Below, piece after piece: positions 31,635 through 39,556 of a stretch of DNA of 39,556 nt. A program made the translations under genes and the position numbers. Each line of letters starts with the position of its first letter. Positions within the stretch are counted from its first letter, which is position 1. The stretch is from NCBI GenBank assembly GCA_019117025.1, contig DXAM01000050.1, positions 1 through 39,556 on the forward strand, written 5' to 3'. The notes under the pieces were generated by a model, which saw only the letters and a list, made by a program, of their open reading frames with translations, did no database searches and had not been told where the DNA came from. This stretch comes from Candidatus Microbacterium stercoravium. Its GTDB lineage: Bacteria > Actinomycetota > Actinomycetes > Actinomycetales > Microbacteriaceae.

Positions 31635-31710
31635 CGGATTCCCCATTGCATCTTGAGCGATGACGTGCAACGCTCGGAAATGTACTGACCGTCGATCGAA
31701 GGAGGCATTT

Positions 31711-31893
31711 ATGGGACTGGATGACAAGATCTCAGCCGCTGCTGACAAGGCCAAGGGCAACGCCAAGGAAGCTGTGGGCAAGGCCACCGACGACGACGAG
31801 AAAGTCGCCGAAGGCAAGGCCGATCAGCTGAAGGGCGACCTCAAGGACAAGGTCGAGGACGCGAAGGACAAGATCAAGAAGGCCCTCGACTGA
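31711..31893 (+). CDS. CsbD-family stress-response protein
   Basis: MGLDDKISAAADKAKGNAKEAVGKATDDDEKVAEGKADQLKGDLKDKVEDAKDKIKKALD; GAAGGAGG ribosome-binding site. Confidence 0.93.
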   Translation: MGLDDKISAAADKAKGNAKEAVGKATDDDEKVAEGKADQLKGDLKDKVEDAKDKIKKALD

Positions 31894-31908
31894 CCAGCGG
31901 CAAGATCA

Positions 31909-31936
31909 GCGGCCCCCTGCTTCGGCAGGGGGCCGC
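31909..31936 (+). terminator. UUCG-tetraloop terminator after csbD
   Basis: GCGGCCCCCTGC TTCG GCAGGGGGCCGC, 12-bp stem. Confidence 0.88.
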
Positions 31937-32022
31937 GTTCGTTGTGCGGGCAGCAGAATAACCCCCGCGTTCCCTACGGAGAGCAGGGGCCACGGGGGTT
32001 CACAGCGCGTGTATGCGATCGG

Positions 32023-32390
32023 TGGAGCTGGGGGGAATCGAACCCCCGTCCAGTACTGGGTCACTGGGGTTTCTCCGGGCGCAGTCTGTGGAGACGTTCT
32101 GCTCGGCTCCGATCTTTAGCACAGACACATAGATCGACGAGCCCAGTCGCGGAAAAGTCCCATAACGCGTCACGACGCCGCGTTACAGCAAGATCCCTCA
32201 ATGACGCCAGAATCCGTGTCGGGATCACCCACGGTCTGACGGACTATCGGGCTCGCTTATGCAGCGAGGGCGAAGTCAGTGCGCTTAGAGTTGGCACTTA
32301 TTTGTTTTGCAGGGGGCGTTTACGAGACAACCCTGCGTCCTCGGCCCGCTTCTCACAGATCAGCAGCGACTGTCGAAACCGATCAGCCCC
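32023..32390 (-). ncRNA. ssrA: tmRNA
   Basis: Minus strand 5' GGGGCTGATCGGTTTCGACAG...3' GACGGGGGTTCGATTCCCCCCAGCTCCA; acceptor GGGGCTG/CAGCTCC; tag ORF GCC AAC TCT AAG CGC ACT GAC TTC GCC CTC GCT GCA TAA at 32257-32295 = ANSKRTDFALAA. Confidence 0.97.
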
Positions 32391-32564
32391 GTTGATCCTT
32401 CTGATGAAGGGAACCTCATACACGCGCTGTGGAGTTGCCATCGTGCTCTCGCACGAATCATCCGGGATCTCTCCCGAGCAGTTCAGTCTACCGGATGATC
32501 CTGCGCTCGAGCGTCACCGCGTACAGCAGACGGGCGGATCCGACAAGCGGCTCATGCGGCGCGA

Positions 32565-32897
32565 TCACAGCGGGAGGTTGACGAGCACCACGAACGTAAG
32601 GGTGCCGAGCCCCACGCTCAGCAGTGTGCGGCGCCCGAACAGCAGGTGCACCGCGATCGTCGTGCCCGCGGCGATGACCGCCGGCACGAGGTATCTCGCG
32701 TTCTCGACGATCGTGGAGTGGAAGGTCGACGCCGCCAGGATCGCGAGGATCCCGACCGGCATCCACACGCTGAGAGCGCGCACGATGCGAGATTCGCGCA
32801 GCGGTTTGAGGATTGCGAAGGGGATCGCCCGCAGCCCGAGCGTGATGACGAACGCGATCGCGAGCACCACGACGATGTAGCCGGTCCCCGGGATCAT
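32565..32897 (-). CDS. AzlD-family branched-chain amino acid exporter small subunit
   Basis: MIPGTGYIVVVLAIAFVITLGLRAIPFAILKPLRESRIVRALSVWMPVGILAILAASTF; next to azlC. The track ORF is N-terminally extended. Confidence 0.88.
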   Translation of the reverse strand: MIPGTGYIVVVLAIAFVITLGLRAIPFAILKPLRESRIVRALSVWMPVGILAILAASTFHSTIVENARYLVPAVIAAGTTIAVHLLFGRRTLLSVGLGTLTFVVLVNLPL

Positions 32898-33604
32898 GCG
32901 ATCCCTCCCCTCTTCCGTGCGATCACGAAACGGATCGCCAGCAGCACGAGGAAGATCACCATCGCTGCGAACAGCGCCTGTTCCGGCAGCGCGACGACCG
33001 CGACGGCGAAGCTGAGCGCCGCGAGCAGGAGCGATGGCACCTCGCTCCAGGTGCGGCATGCATCGAGCGTCAGCGTGATGAACAGCGCGCAGAGCGCGAA
33101 CTCGAGCCCTTCGACGGGTGCGGTCAGCAGGGATCCGATGAGCAGGCCCATGAGGCCTCCCCCGATCCAGTACGACTGCAGGAACACCTGCAGCGCGATG
33201 AGCCGCGGCGCGGTCCACGTGCCGGGGTGCGAGGCGGTGATCGCGTATGCCTCGTCCGTGAGCGCGTACACCGAATAGGCCCGACCGAACGGATTCCGCA
33301 CGGCTCCGATCGGGAAGGAGAACGCGTAGAACACGTGCCGGAAGTTCACGAGCAGCGTCGTGAGCGCGATCGTCGCGAGCGGAGTCCCGACGGACATCAG
33401 CCCGACGAGCAGCAGCTCGAGCGATCCGGCGTATCCGAAAACCGACAGCGCCGGCCCCACCCACAGCGGCAGGTCGGACTGCGCCACGAGCAGCCCGAAC
33501 GCGATTCCGAGGGGGAAGAGCCCCAGACCGGCGGAGAGCGACGCGGCGATTCCGGCGGAGATCTCCCGCCGTGCCCAGCCCGGTTCGCGGACGACATTCA
33601 TCAC
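32894..33604 (-). CDS. AzlC-family branched-chain amino acid permease
   Basis: GIAASLSAGLGLFPLGIAFGLLVAQSDLPLWVGPALSVFGYAGSLELLLVGLMSVGTPLATIALTTLLVNFRHVFYAFSF. Confidence 0.92.
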   Translation of the reverse strand: MMNVVREPGWARREISAGIAASLSAGLGLFPLGIAFGLLVAQSDLPLWVGPALSVFGYAGSLELLLVGLMSVGTPLATIALTTLLVNFRHVFYAFSFPIGAVRNPFGRAYSVYALTDEAYAITASHPGTWTAPRLIALQVFLQSYWIGGGLMGLLIGSLLTAPVEGLEFALCALFITLTLDACRTWSEVPSLLLAALSFAVAVVALPEQALFAAMVIFLVLLAIRFVIARKRGGIA

Positions 33605-33689
33605 TCGCCCATCGTCTCAGAGCGCCGGGAACGGGCCGCGATCATCCGGGACGGCGACGTCCACGTGTCGTGCGGCGCTCGCTCGGGAG

Positions 33690-34052
33690 TCACAGTGAGG
33701 CGAGCGCGCAGCCGACGGCTGCGGCGGCGATGCAGGCGACGACCGTCGCGAGGGATCCGACCGCGCCGGCCGTGAGCCGCCGCTCGAGCAGCAGCCGGGC
33801 GGCATCGACGCTCGCCGTGCTGAAGGTCGTGTATCCCCCGAGCAGGCCCGCACCGACGATCGTCGCGATGTCGCCGGTCAGCGCACCGGTCACCATCCCG
33901 AGCGCGAACGACCCCGTGAGGTTCACCACCAGAATGCCCCACGGATATCGCCGCCGCAGTCTCTCGGGAACCGCGTTGTCGATGAGATGCCGAAGCGCTG
34001 CCCCGACGCCGCCCGCGATGCCGACCGCGAGCGCGAGCAGAACGGCGCTCAT
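33690..34052 (-). CDS. crcB: CrcB/Fluc fluoride channel subunit
   Basis: GIAGGVGAALRHLIDNAVPERLRRRYPWGILVVNLTGSFALGMVTG...GLLGGYTTFSTASVDA. Confidence 0.93.
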   Translation of the reverse strand: MSAVLLALAVGIAGGVGAALRHLIDNAVPERLRRRYPWGILVVNLTGSFALGMVTGALTGDIATIVGAGLLGGYTTFSTASVDAARLLLERRLTAGAVGSLATVVACIAAAAVGCALASL

Positions 34053-34459
34053 CGCTGTTCCCCGGCGGCCGCGCGCGGCCGCCGTCCGAGCAGGATCCCG
34101 GCCGCCGCGCACGCGATGCCGAGCACGACGGATCCGAGTGCGTACGCGATTCCGGCGGCGACGGATCCGGCGGCAATGGCGTCGAGGGAGCCGATGGCGA
34201 GCGTGCTGTAGGTCGTGTAGCCGCCGAGCACGCCCGTGCCGACGAACAGCCGCGTGCGCGCAGAGCGGCCTGCATCGGCGCCGCGCACGACGAGCACCGA
34301 TGTCAGCCATCCGAGCACGAACGCCCCGCTGAGGTTGACGAGGAGGGTGCCGAAATCGAGGCCCGCGGCGTGCGGGATCGCCGCGCTCACGAGGTACCGG
34401 ATGATCGTGCCGACGGCGCCGCCGAGACCGACGAGGATCGCGGAATGCAACGTGTTCAT
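34049..34459 (-). CDS. crcB: CrcB/Fluc fluoride channel subunit, second copy
   Basis: VGLGGAVGTIIRYLVSAAIPHAAGLDFGTLLVNLSGAFVLGWLTS...GVLGGYTTYSTLAIGS; ATGA overlap with the other crcB. Confidence 0.93.
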   Translation of the reverse strand: MNTLHSAILVGLGGAVGTIIRYLVSAAIPHAAGLDFGTLLVNLSGAFVLGWLTSVLVVRGADAGRSARTRLFVGTGVLGGYTTYSTLAIGSLDAIAAGSVAAGIAYALGSVVLGIACAAAGILLGRRPRAAAGEQR

Positions 34460-34550
34460 CGGCTCCTCTTCTCGCGGCGTCATCTCATTATCGTCGCCCG
34501 TGTGCGTCGCCGAGCGCTCACGGCGCCGCCGGGCGCGAGAGAATCGATGT

Positions 34551-34991
34551 ATGGATGACCTGCACGTGCCGCCCGGCCCCGGTGCCCCGCACGGGCTCTG
34601 CGTGCCCGCCGCCGAGCTCGTCGAGCAGTTCTCCCGCGCATCCGGTCCCGGCGGCCAGGGCGTCAACACCACCGATTCGCGGGTGCAGCTCAGCCTCGAT
34701 GTCGCACTGACGACTGCCCTGACCGATGCGCAGCGCGCCCGCGTACTCGCACGCCTCGCGTCGCGGCTGAACGACGGCGTCATCACGATCGCCGCGTCGG
34801 AGGAGCGTGCCCAGCGCCGCAACAGACAAGCCGCCCGGCAGCGCCTCGCGGACCTCCTGCGGGAGGCCGTCATGCCCGCGGTCGCGCGCCGGAACACGAA
34901 GCCCACACGCGGATCGCAGCGGCGCCGTCTCGAGGGCAAGCGCCAGCGAGCGATCACGAAGAGGGCCCGTCGCCGGCCGGACGCGGAGTGA
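34551..34991 (+). CDS. arfB: Alternative ribosome-rescue factor ArfB-like / peptidyl-tRNA hydrolase
   Basis: FSRASGPGGQGVNTTDSRVQLSLDV (GGQ motif) and basic C-terminal tail TRGSQRRRLEGKRQRAITKRARRRP. Confidence 0.9.
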   Translation: MDDLHVPPGPGAPHGLCVPAAELVEQFSRASGPGGQGVNTTDSRVQLSLDVALTTALTDAQRARVLARLASRLNDGVITIAASEERAQRRNRQAARQRLADLLREAVMPAVARRNTKPTRGSQRRRLEGKRQRAITKRARRRPDAE

Positions 34992-35038
34992 CGTCGCAGG
35001 CGGGATCCGCGCCCCGGGCGCAACGTAAGTTCTGATCC

Positions 35039-35623
35039 GTGTCGAAGGATCTTTCCGCAGCAGCAGTCGTGGCAGCGCTGGAACGAGGCAGCAGTGTTCC
35101 CGATCGCACGTCGAAGGGCTATTTCGTGTCGAGGCTGGTGTTGGCCGTCGTCATCGGCGCAGCCCTGCTCAGCGGGCTCATCCTCATCGTCATCGTCACG
35201 ATCGAGCAGGGCGGCGATTGGCGGCTTCTTCTGCTGTACGTGCGATTGTGGGGGTGGGCTCTCGGCATCGTCGCATGCCTCGTCGTCGCCCCGTGGTGGC
35301 TCATCAGACGCATGCGCCGGGCGGACAGCCTCATCATCATGCGGCGCGGCATCGTGGAGACGCGTGCCGATGTCGTTCAGCCGAAGTCGTTCATCGGGTG
35401 GGACGAGATCCAACGCGTCGAGTTCGAACGCCGGCGCGCGTGGCTCCCTCGGGTGCTCTCGTTGCGCCTGACGGAAGAAGCCGCGCACGCGAGGGGGACC
35501 GTGTCGGCTCCTCGCCGCACTCTGCTCGTCAAGGGCGGGTTCACGTCGAACGAGCGTCAGCTGAGCCGCATCCTCACGGCGGTGCATGCCCGGTTCGCGT
35601 CCGAGCAGGATCCTCGGCCGTGA
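35039..35623 (+). CDS. Hypothetical membrane protein (possible PH-like domain)
   Basis: GTG start; two TM segments, then SLIIMRRGIVETRADVVQPKSFIGWDEIQRVEFE. Confidence 0.65.
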   Translation: MSKDLSAAAVVAALERGSSVPDRTSKGYFVSRLVLAVVIGAALLSGLILIVIVTIEQGGDWRLLLLYVRLWGWALGIVACLVVAPWWLIRRMRRADSLIIMRRGIVETRADVVQPKSFIGWDEIQRVEFERRRAWLPRVLSLRLTEEAAHARGTVSAPRRTLLVKGGFTSNERQLSRILTAVHARFASEQDPRP

Positions 35624-35711
35624 GCATGCCGTCGCCGCGGCGGCGTACCCGTGCGGCCGACGGAGGCGATCGAGCCGGGTGCCGGTGAGCAGGCCGTCGC
35701 CGACGTCCGTG

Positions 35712-36689
35712 TCAGAGTTCGAGCAGGCGCCGCGCGTTGTCGGCATAGAGTGCGGGCAGCAGACGCCGCGGGATGTCCGCCGCGGTGATCGCCCAGCGCC
35801 CCTGCGGCGGAATGTCGTCACCGGGCGCGTAATCGAAGCTCTCGTCGTCGGTCTCGAGGAACCGGAAGTGCGTGAGCAGATCCTGCCGTTCGAGGGGGAA
35901 TGCGTCGGTGCCGAACAGGACGCGTTCCGGGAACCGCTCGACGAGCCGGCGGAACCGCCGCGGCTGGCGACCGAGCTCGGCGAGCCGGCCCGCGATGTCG
36001 ATCGAGAGGTTCGGCGACGCCTCGAGCAACCGCTCGACCCGGTCGAGGTCTTCGGCCGCGCAGCCGACGTGCGCGCCGATGTAGCGCGTGCCGGGGGTCG
36101 CGGCCACCAGCCTGCCCAGCGCGTCGATCAGTTCGTCGAACGACGGAAATCGCGAGCGATCGGCGAACGACTACTGCGGCATGGCCGAGAGCTCGTCGAT
36201 GCGCTCGTTGCGATGATCGGCCGGGTCGAAGAACGCCCGCGGGTCGGCGACGTGGATCAGCACGGGCAGCCCGAGTTCCCCCGCGACGCCCAGCAGGTGG
36301 ACGACCTCGGGCGCGTCGGGCATCACGAGCGCGCCGTCGCTCCCCCGAACGACGAGCCCGAGGTCCTTCCATACTTTGATTCCGCGCGCCCCGCGCGCGG
36401 CCGAATCCCGCAGCTCGCGCTCGAGCGACGCGACGCCGTCGGGCTCTGCCGCCCGGCGCCAATCGATATGGCAGAACGTGAGGAAGCGCTCCGGGAACGC
36501 GCGGTCGTACCGGTCGAGGTTGGCCTCCAGCTCATCCCCCCAACGGCCGTCGAGGTTCACGATCGCCGCGAGGTTCGTCTCACCCATGAGATCGATCAGG
36601 CGACCGACGTCGGGCGCGCACCAGTCCCCCGTGAGCCAGCGGCCGAGGTGGTTGTGCGCGTCGATGGCGGGAGCGGTTCTGAGCGTCAG
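35712..36689 (-). pseudogene. Amidohydrolase_2-family gene interrupted by an in-frame TAG and lacking a canonical start
   Basis: Track ORFs 35712-36107 and 36171-36587 are in one frame, split by a single TAG at 36171-36173. Read-through gives ...SAMPQ*SFADRSRFPSFDELIDALGRLVAATPGTRYIGAHVG...LFGTDAFP. Upstream of the first ATG the frame encodes LTLRTAPAIDAHNHLGRWL, the family metal-binding motif. Confidence 0.8.
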
Positions 36690-37570
36690 TGGGCGACGAG
36701 CATCGCGCTGAGGTTCGCGGTCGATTCGGTCACCGCGTCGCGCGCGGCAGCGAGATCCGCCGCGAGCGACTGGGCCCGGGCGAGCTGCACGAGCGGATCG
36801 AGGTCTTCGCAGACGACGGTCGCGTTCGTGCGCTGGATGTCGCGCTCGAGATTCGGGTCGCGTTCGCCGAAGACGACGACGAGGGTGTCGTCGTGGGCGA
36901 CCGCGATGGGCCCGTGGCGGTAATCGAGCGACGGGTACGACTCGGACCAGGCCTGCGCGGCCTCACGGATCTTCAGCGCCGCTTCCTGTGCGAGGCCGTA
37001 GGTCCACCAGCGCCCCAGGAAGACGAAGTGCGAGAAGTCGGCAGCGCTCACTGCCGCCTCGCGTGCGAGCGCTTCTTCGGCCTGCCGGGGCAGGTGCTCC
37101 ACGGATTCCCCGAACGCGCGACGGGCGAGCAGCAGAACCGTCGTCGGGAACCGCGTCTGCACCACCGAGCGCTCGTCTGCGTAGTCGAGCACGAGCACGT
37201 CTCCGGCGGCCTGCGCCACGGGCGATGATGCGACGCCGACGATCGCGGTGGTCGCCGTGCCGTCCGGCACCTGCGCCAGCACCTGCAGCACCTCGCTGGT
37301 GGTGCCCGACCGACTGATCACGACGATGCGGTCGTAGACGCGCTGCGGCGTCCACTCCGATGCGTAGCCCGCATCGCTGATCCCGTGGCCGGCGCGTTCG
37401 CGGAGCTCGGCGATCGACTCGGCGACGAACGCGCTCGTGCCGCAGCCGAGGAACAGCACCCGCTCACCGGTCTCGCCGAACGCCGGCACGTCGATGTCCG
37501 ACGTCAGAGCGCGTCGCCACACCTGCGGCTGGCTGAGGATCTCCTGCTGGGTCACGGTGCTCGTCGTCAA
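36686..37570 (-). CDS. SIS-domain phosphosugar isomerase/deglycase-like protein (AgaS/GlmS C-half type)
   Basis: VLFLGCGTSAFVAESIAELRE...VVISRSGTTSEVLQVLAQ...FLGRWWTYGLAQEAALKIREAAQAWSESYPSLDYRHGPIA; TTG start. Confidence 0.88.
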   Translation of the reverse strand: MTTSTVTQQEILSQPQVWRRALTSDIDVPAFGETGERVLFLGCGTSAFVAESIAELRERAGHGISDAGYASEWTPQRVYDRIVVISRSGTTSEVLQVLAQVPDGTATTAIVGVASSPVAQAAGDVLVLDYADERSVVQTRFPTTVLLLARRAFGESVEHLPRQAEEALAREAAVSAADFSHFVFLGRWWTYGLAQEAALKIREAAQAWSESYPSLDYRHGPIAVAHDDTLVVVFGERDPNLERDIQRTNATVVCEDLDPLVQLARAQSLAADLAAARDAVTESTANLSAMLVAH

Positions 37571-37635
37571 TGGGTCCTGTCTTTCTCGTTCGGTGGGTGC
37601 CGTCCGTCCGAGGTTCCGGAGGACTGCCTGGACCC

Positions 37636-37664
37636 ATAGTGCACACTTTCGCGATACCTGTCAC
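37636..37664 (-). promoter_or_regulatory. Candidate sigma-A-like promoter for the SIS gene
   Basis: Minus strand GTGACA - 17 nt - CACTAT; moderate match, adjacent to an unusually AT-rich patch. Confidence 0.35.
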
Positions 37665-37774
37665 GATAACTGCTTGGTTCACTCAGTTTTATTGATCGAT
37701 AGACACTAATACGCGCAATAACGCGGTGGACGTGCGAGCTCGGCCGAGATCAGGCGAAAGCACGGAGCGGACGC

Positions 37775-38326
37775 TCAGTCTGACGCTTCGTCCGGGTAGG
37801 TGAGGTATTCTCCCTCGAGAGTCGCCGGAGCGCCCCATTGTCCGAGCACGTGCTCTCGGACGGACCCGTCGGGCATGACATGGTGCACCGCCCATCCCTG
37901 CACCACGAGGGTGTTCGAGATGAGCAGCCGGTGACAGCGCCAGGGCACCGGTTCGCCGCACATGATCGCTGTGCGCCGTGACGCAGCAATGGCTGTGAGC
38001 TCTTCGACGCCGCGCCGGTACTCGTCGGTGAGCGTGTAGTCGGCGTAGTTCTTGAAGCTGCTGTTCTGCCACCCCGCGTTGATGCTCGGATCGGCATCCT
38101 GGCGCGGGCGGCGGCCGCTGAGAGCAGCGAGCCGCCGGTAATCGATGCCGTCGTCGGCAAGCCAGGCGGCCATCGCGTCCGACCCGAACTGCGGGCTGCG
38201 GCGGGACCCGGGATGCGCGCGCACATCGACGAGCGATGCGATCGCGCGCGGGTGCAGGAGTTCGAGGAAGTCGGCGACCGGGTGAGTCCAATGCCCGATC
38301 GTCCAGATCTCGCGAGGACCGGTCAT
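37775..38326 (-). CDS. DUF488 family protein
   Basis: MTGPREIWTIGHWTHPVADFLELLHPRAIASLVDVRAHPGSRRSPQF...CGEPVPWRCHRLLIS. Confidence 0.9.
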   Translation of the reverse strand: MTGPREIWTIGHWTHPVADFLELLHPRAIASLVDVRAHPGSRRSPQFGSDAMAAWLADDGIDYRRLAALSGRRPRQDADPSINAGWQNSSFKNYADYTLTDEYRRGVEELTAIAASRRTAIMCGEPVPWRCHRLLISNTLVVQGWAVHHVMPDGSVREHVLGQWGAPATLEGEYLTYPDEASD

Positions 38327-38337
38327 CTCGGGCGCCG

Positions 38338-38550
38338 TCAGTCGACCTTCTGCAGTGCGCCGCGCTTGTGCATGGCGATGTGGTCGGTCTTGTCGCTCTG
38401 GATCTCGTACTGCGGATCGTCGGGCGTGCAACGGCGCATGTGCCCCTTGTACTCGGTGTCGTGGGTATGCTTCGCCACGATCACGCCCGTGACCTCTCCG
38501 GCCTCGGAGTTCCACCGCACGCGATCGCCGATCGCGAGTTCGCTGCTCAT
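38338..38550 (-). CDS. DUF2945 / HVA1 Tudor-like small protein
   Basis: MSSELAIGDRVRWNSEAGEVTGVIVAKHTHDTEYKGHMRRCTPDDPQYEIQSDKTDHIAMHKRGALQKVD. Confidence 0.88.
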   Translation of the reverse strand: MSSELAIGDRVRWNSEAGEVTGVIVAKHTHDTEYKGHMRRCTPDDPQYEIQSDKTDHIAMHKRGALQKVD

Positions 38551-38674
38551 GCCCGCGCCTCCTTCTTCCGGTCTCGTGAGGCCATCGTAGGCCCGTGGTC
38601 GACGAGATCAATGCCGGGCGGGCCTCGGCTAAACTCGGCAGAGCTTCTCAGGCACGCAGCGAAGTCGAGGTTTC

Positions 38675-39337
38675 ATGGCACAGGTGACGCGCACGCCGCT
38701 CGCCGAGCAGGCAGCAGATCTGCTTCTCGCGCGGATTCGTGCCGGCGAATGGCCGCTGGGAGCGAAGATCCCCGGCGAGAACACGCTCGGTCCGCAGCTC
38801 GGCGTCGGCAGATCGACGGTGCGCGAGGCGATCCGCCGCCTCGCCGGCCAGGGTGTGCTGGCGACGCGGCAGGGATCCGGCGTCTTCGTGGCCGCGCTCG
38901 ACATCGTCGAAGACTGGAGCACGTCACTGCAGCGGGCCGACATCGATTCGGTCATCGAGGCGCGCATCGCCATCGAGGTCGAAGCCGCGGCTCTCGCGGC
39001 CGAGCGGCGCTCCCCCGCCGATCTCCGCGCGATCATGCGGGCGGCGGACGAGCGCGCCGCTCAGTGCAACCGCATCGAGGCCTACGTCGACGCGGACATC
39101 GCCTTCCACCGCGCGATCATTGCAGGCGCACATAACTCGATCCTCCTCGATCTGTTCGACAGCTTCACCCCGCGCAGCCGGCAGGCGATGATCGATCTGC
39201 TGCGCCTCAGCGGCGAGTTCGCCACCGACGCCGACCAGCGGACGCACCTCGACATCGTCGGAGCGATCGCCGACCGCGACGGACGCAAGGCTGCGATCCT
39301 CGCCCGAGAGCACCTGCTCACGCTCAAGATGCGCTGA
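38675..39337 (+). CDS. FadR/GntR-family transcriptional regulator (FCD domain)
   Basis: PLGAKIPGENTLGPQLGVGRSTVREAIRRLAGQGVLATRQGSGVFVA plus FCD ligand-binding domain. Confidence 0.94.
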   Translation: MAQVTRTPLAEQAADLLLARIRAGEWPLGAKIPGENTLGPQLGVGRSTVREAIRRLAGQGVLATRQGSGVFVAALDIVEDWSTSLQRADIDSVIEARIAIEVEAAALAAERRSPADLRAIMRAADERAAQCNRIEAYVDADIAFHRAIIAGAHNSILLDLFDSFTPRSRQAMIDLLRLSGEFATDADQRTHLDIVGAIADRDGRKAAILAREHLLTLKMR

Positions 39338-39439
39338 CGAGGCCGGGCTCGGGCGGGGTTCCCTTTCGTGCAAGGCCGCAGCCGTGCGCAGACGCTGTGG
39401 ACGTCGCAATCGACCCGACCGTGCGCGGCTCGTGCCCAA

Positions 39440-39556
39440 CTACACCCAGATGTAGTTCATGTACCCCTCGCAACGCGCCGCCGTGCCCGGCAGCACCAGA
39501 CGTTCCTCGATGGTCGTGACGTCCTCGTCGTAGTCGATACCGCTGCTCGTTCCTCC
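39440..39556 (-). CDS. C-terminal fragment of an unidentified CDS running off the right edge
   Basis: Open frame from the window edge: ...GGTSSGIDYDEDVTTIEERLVLPGTAACEGYMNYIWV, TAG at 39440-39442. Confidence 0.4.
   Translation of the reverse strand, partial: GGTSSGIDYDEDVTTIEERLVLPGTAARCEGYMNYIWV

Noticed and set aside
31942-32880. 312-aa ORF on the plus strand
   Set aside because: Runs through tmRNA and antisense azlD; the tmRNA assignment is much stronger.
34460-34550. Possible fluoride riboswitch upstream of the crcB pair
   Set aside because: GGCGACG and GATGACGCC-like pieces are present, but not in the spacing or order of the crcB-motif consensus I recall; an Infernal search would be decisive.
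37775-38550. DUF488 plus DUF2945 (hypervirulence-associated name) as a defence or virulence island
   Set aside because: Both are common small housekeeping-type genes of unknown function in free-living actinobacteria; no toxin, nuclease or mobile context nearby.

Overview
High-GC actinobacterial chromosome segment, Microbacteriaceae-like by gene content and protein style; I could not run a search to confirm this. Most of the window reads as ordinary chromosome. Contents in order: 5' part of rpsA (minus, running off the left edge); a DUF4190-type membrane protein; a TraR/DksA-type zinc-finger protein; the ilvD-ilvB-ilvN-ilvC operon (minus); otsA-otsB (minus); a MarR-MFS pair (plus); an arabinoside utilisation locus (minus) with a CUT1 ABC transporter, GH51 arabinofuranosidase, an alditol-oxidase-like flavoenzyme, a LacI regulator, then araB-araD-araA with a second LacI; tRNA-Lys(CTT); a five-gene Dpp/Opp-type ABC operon followed by a HisN-like phosphatase and a lipoprotein; a CsbD-family gene; tmRNA (ssrA, minus); azlC-azlD; tandem crcB; an ArfB-like GGQ peptidyl-tRNA hydrolase; an amidohydrolase interrupted by one in-frame TAG next to a SIS-domain gene; DUF488 and DUF2945-like genes; and a FadR-type GntR regulator. 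No CRISPR array, transposase, phage module or known defence system was seen. The most useful observations are non-coding: a 31-bp near-repeat of the ilvC tail containing its stop codon, several long perfect hairpins (16 bp by araA, 14 bp inside the dpp operon, 14 bp between convergent genes), two different LacI-type operator candidates in the arabinose locus, and a legible tmRNA tag (ANSKRTDFALAA). The most notable coding observations are the alditol-oxidase-like gene inside the arabinofuranosidase operon and the disrupted amidohydrolase. I found no convincing wholly new system.
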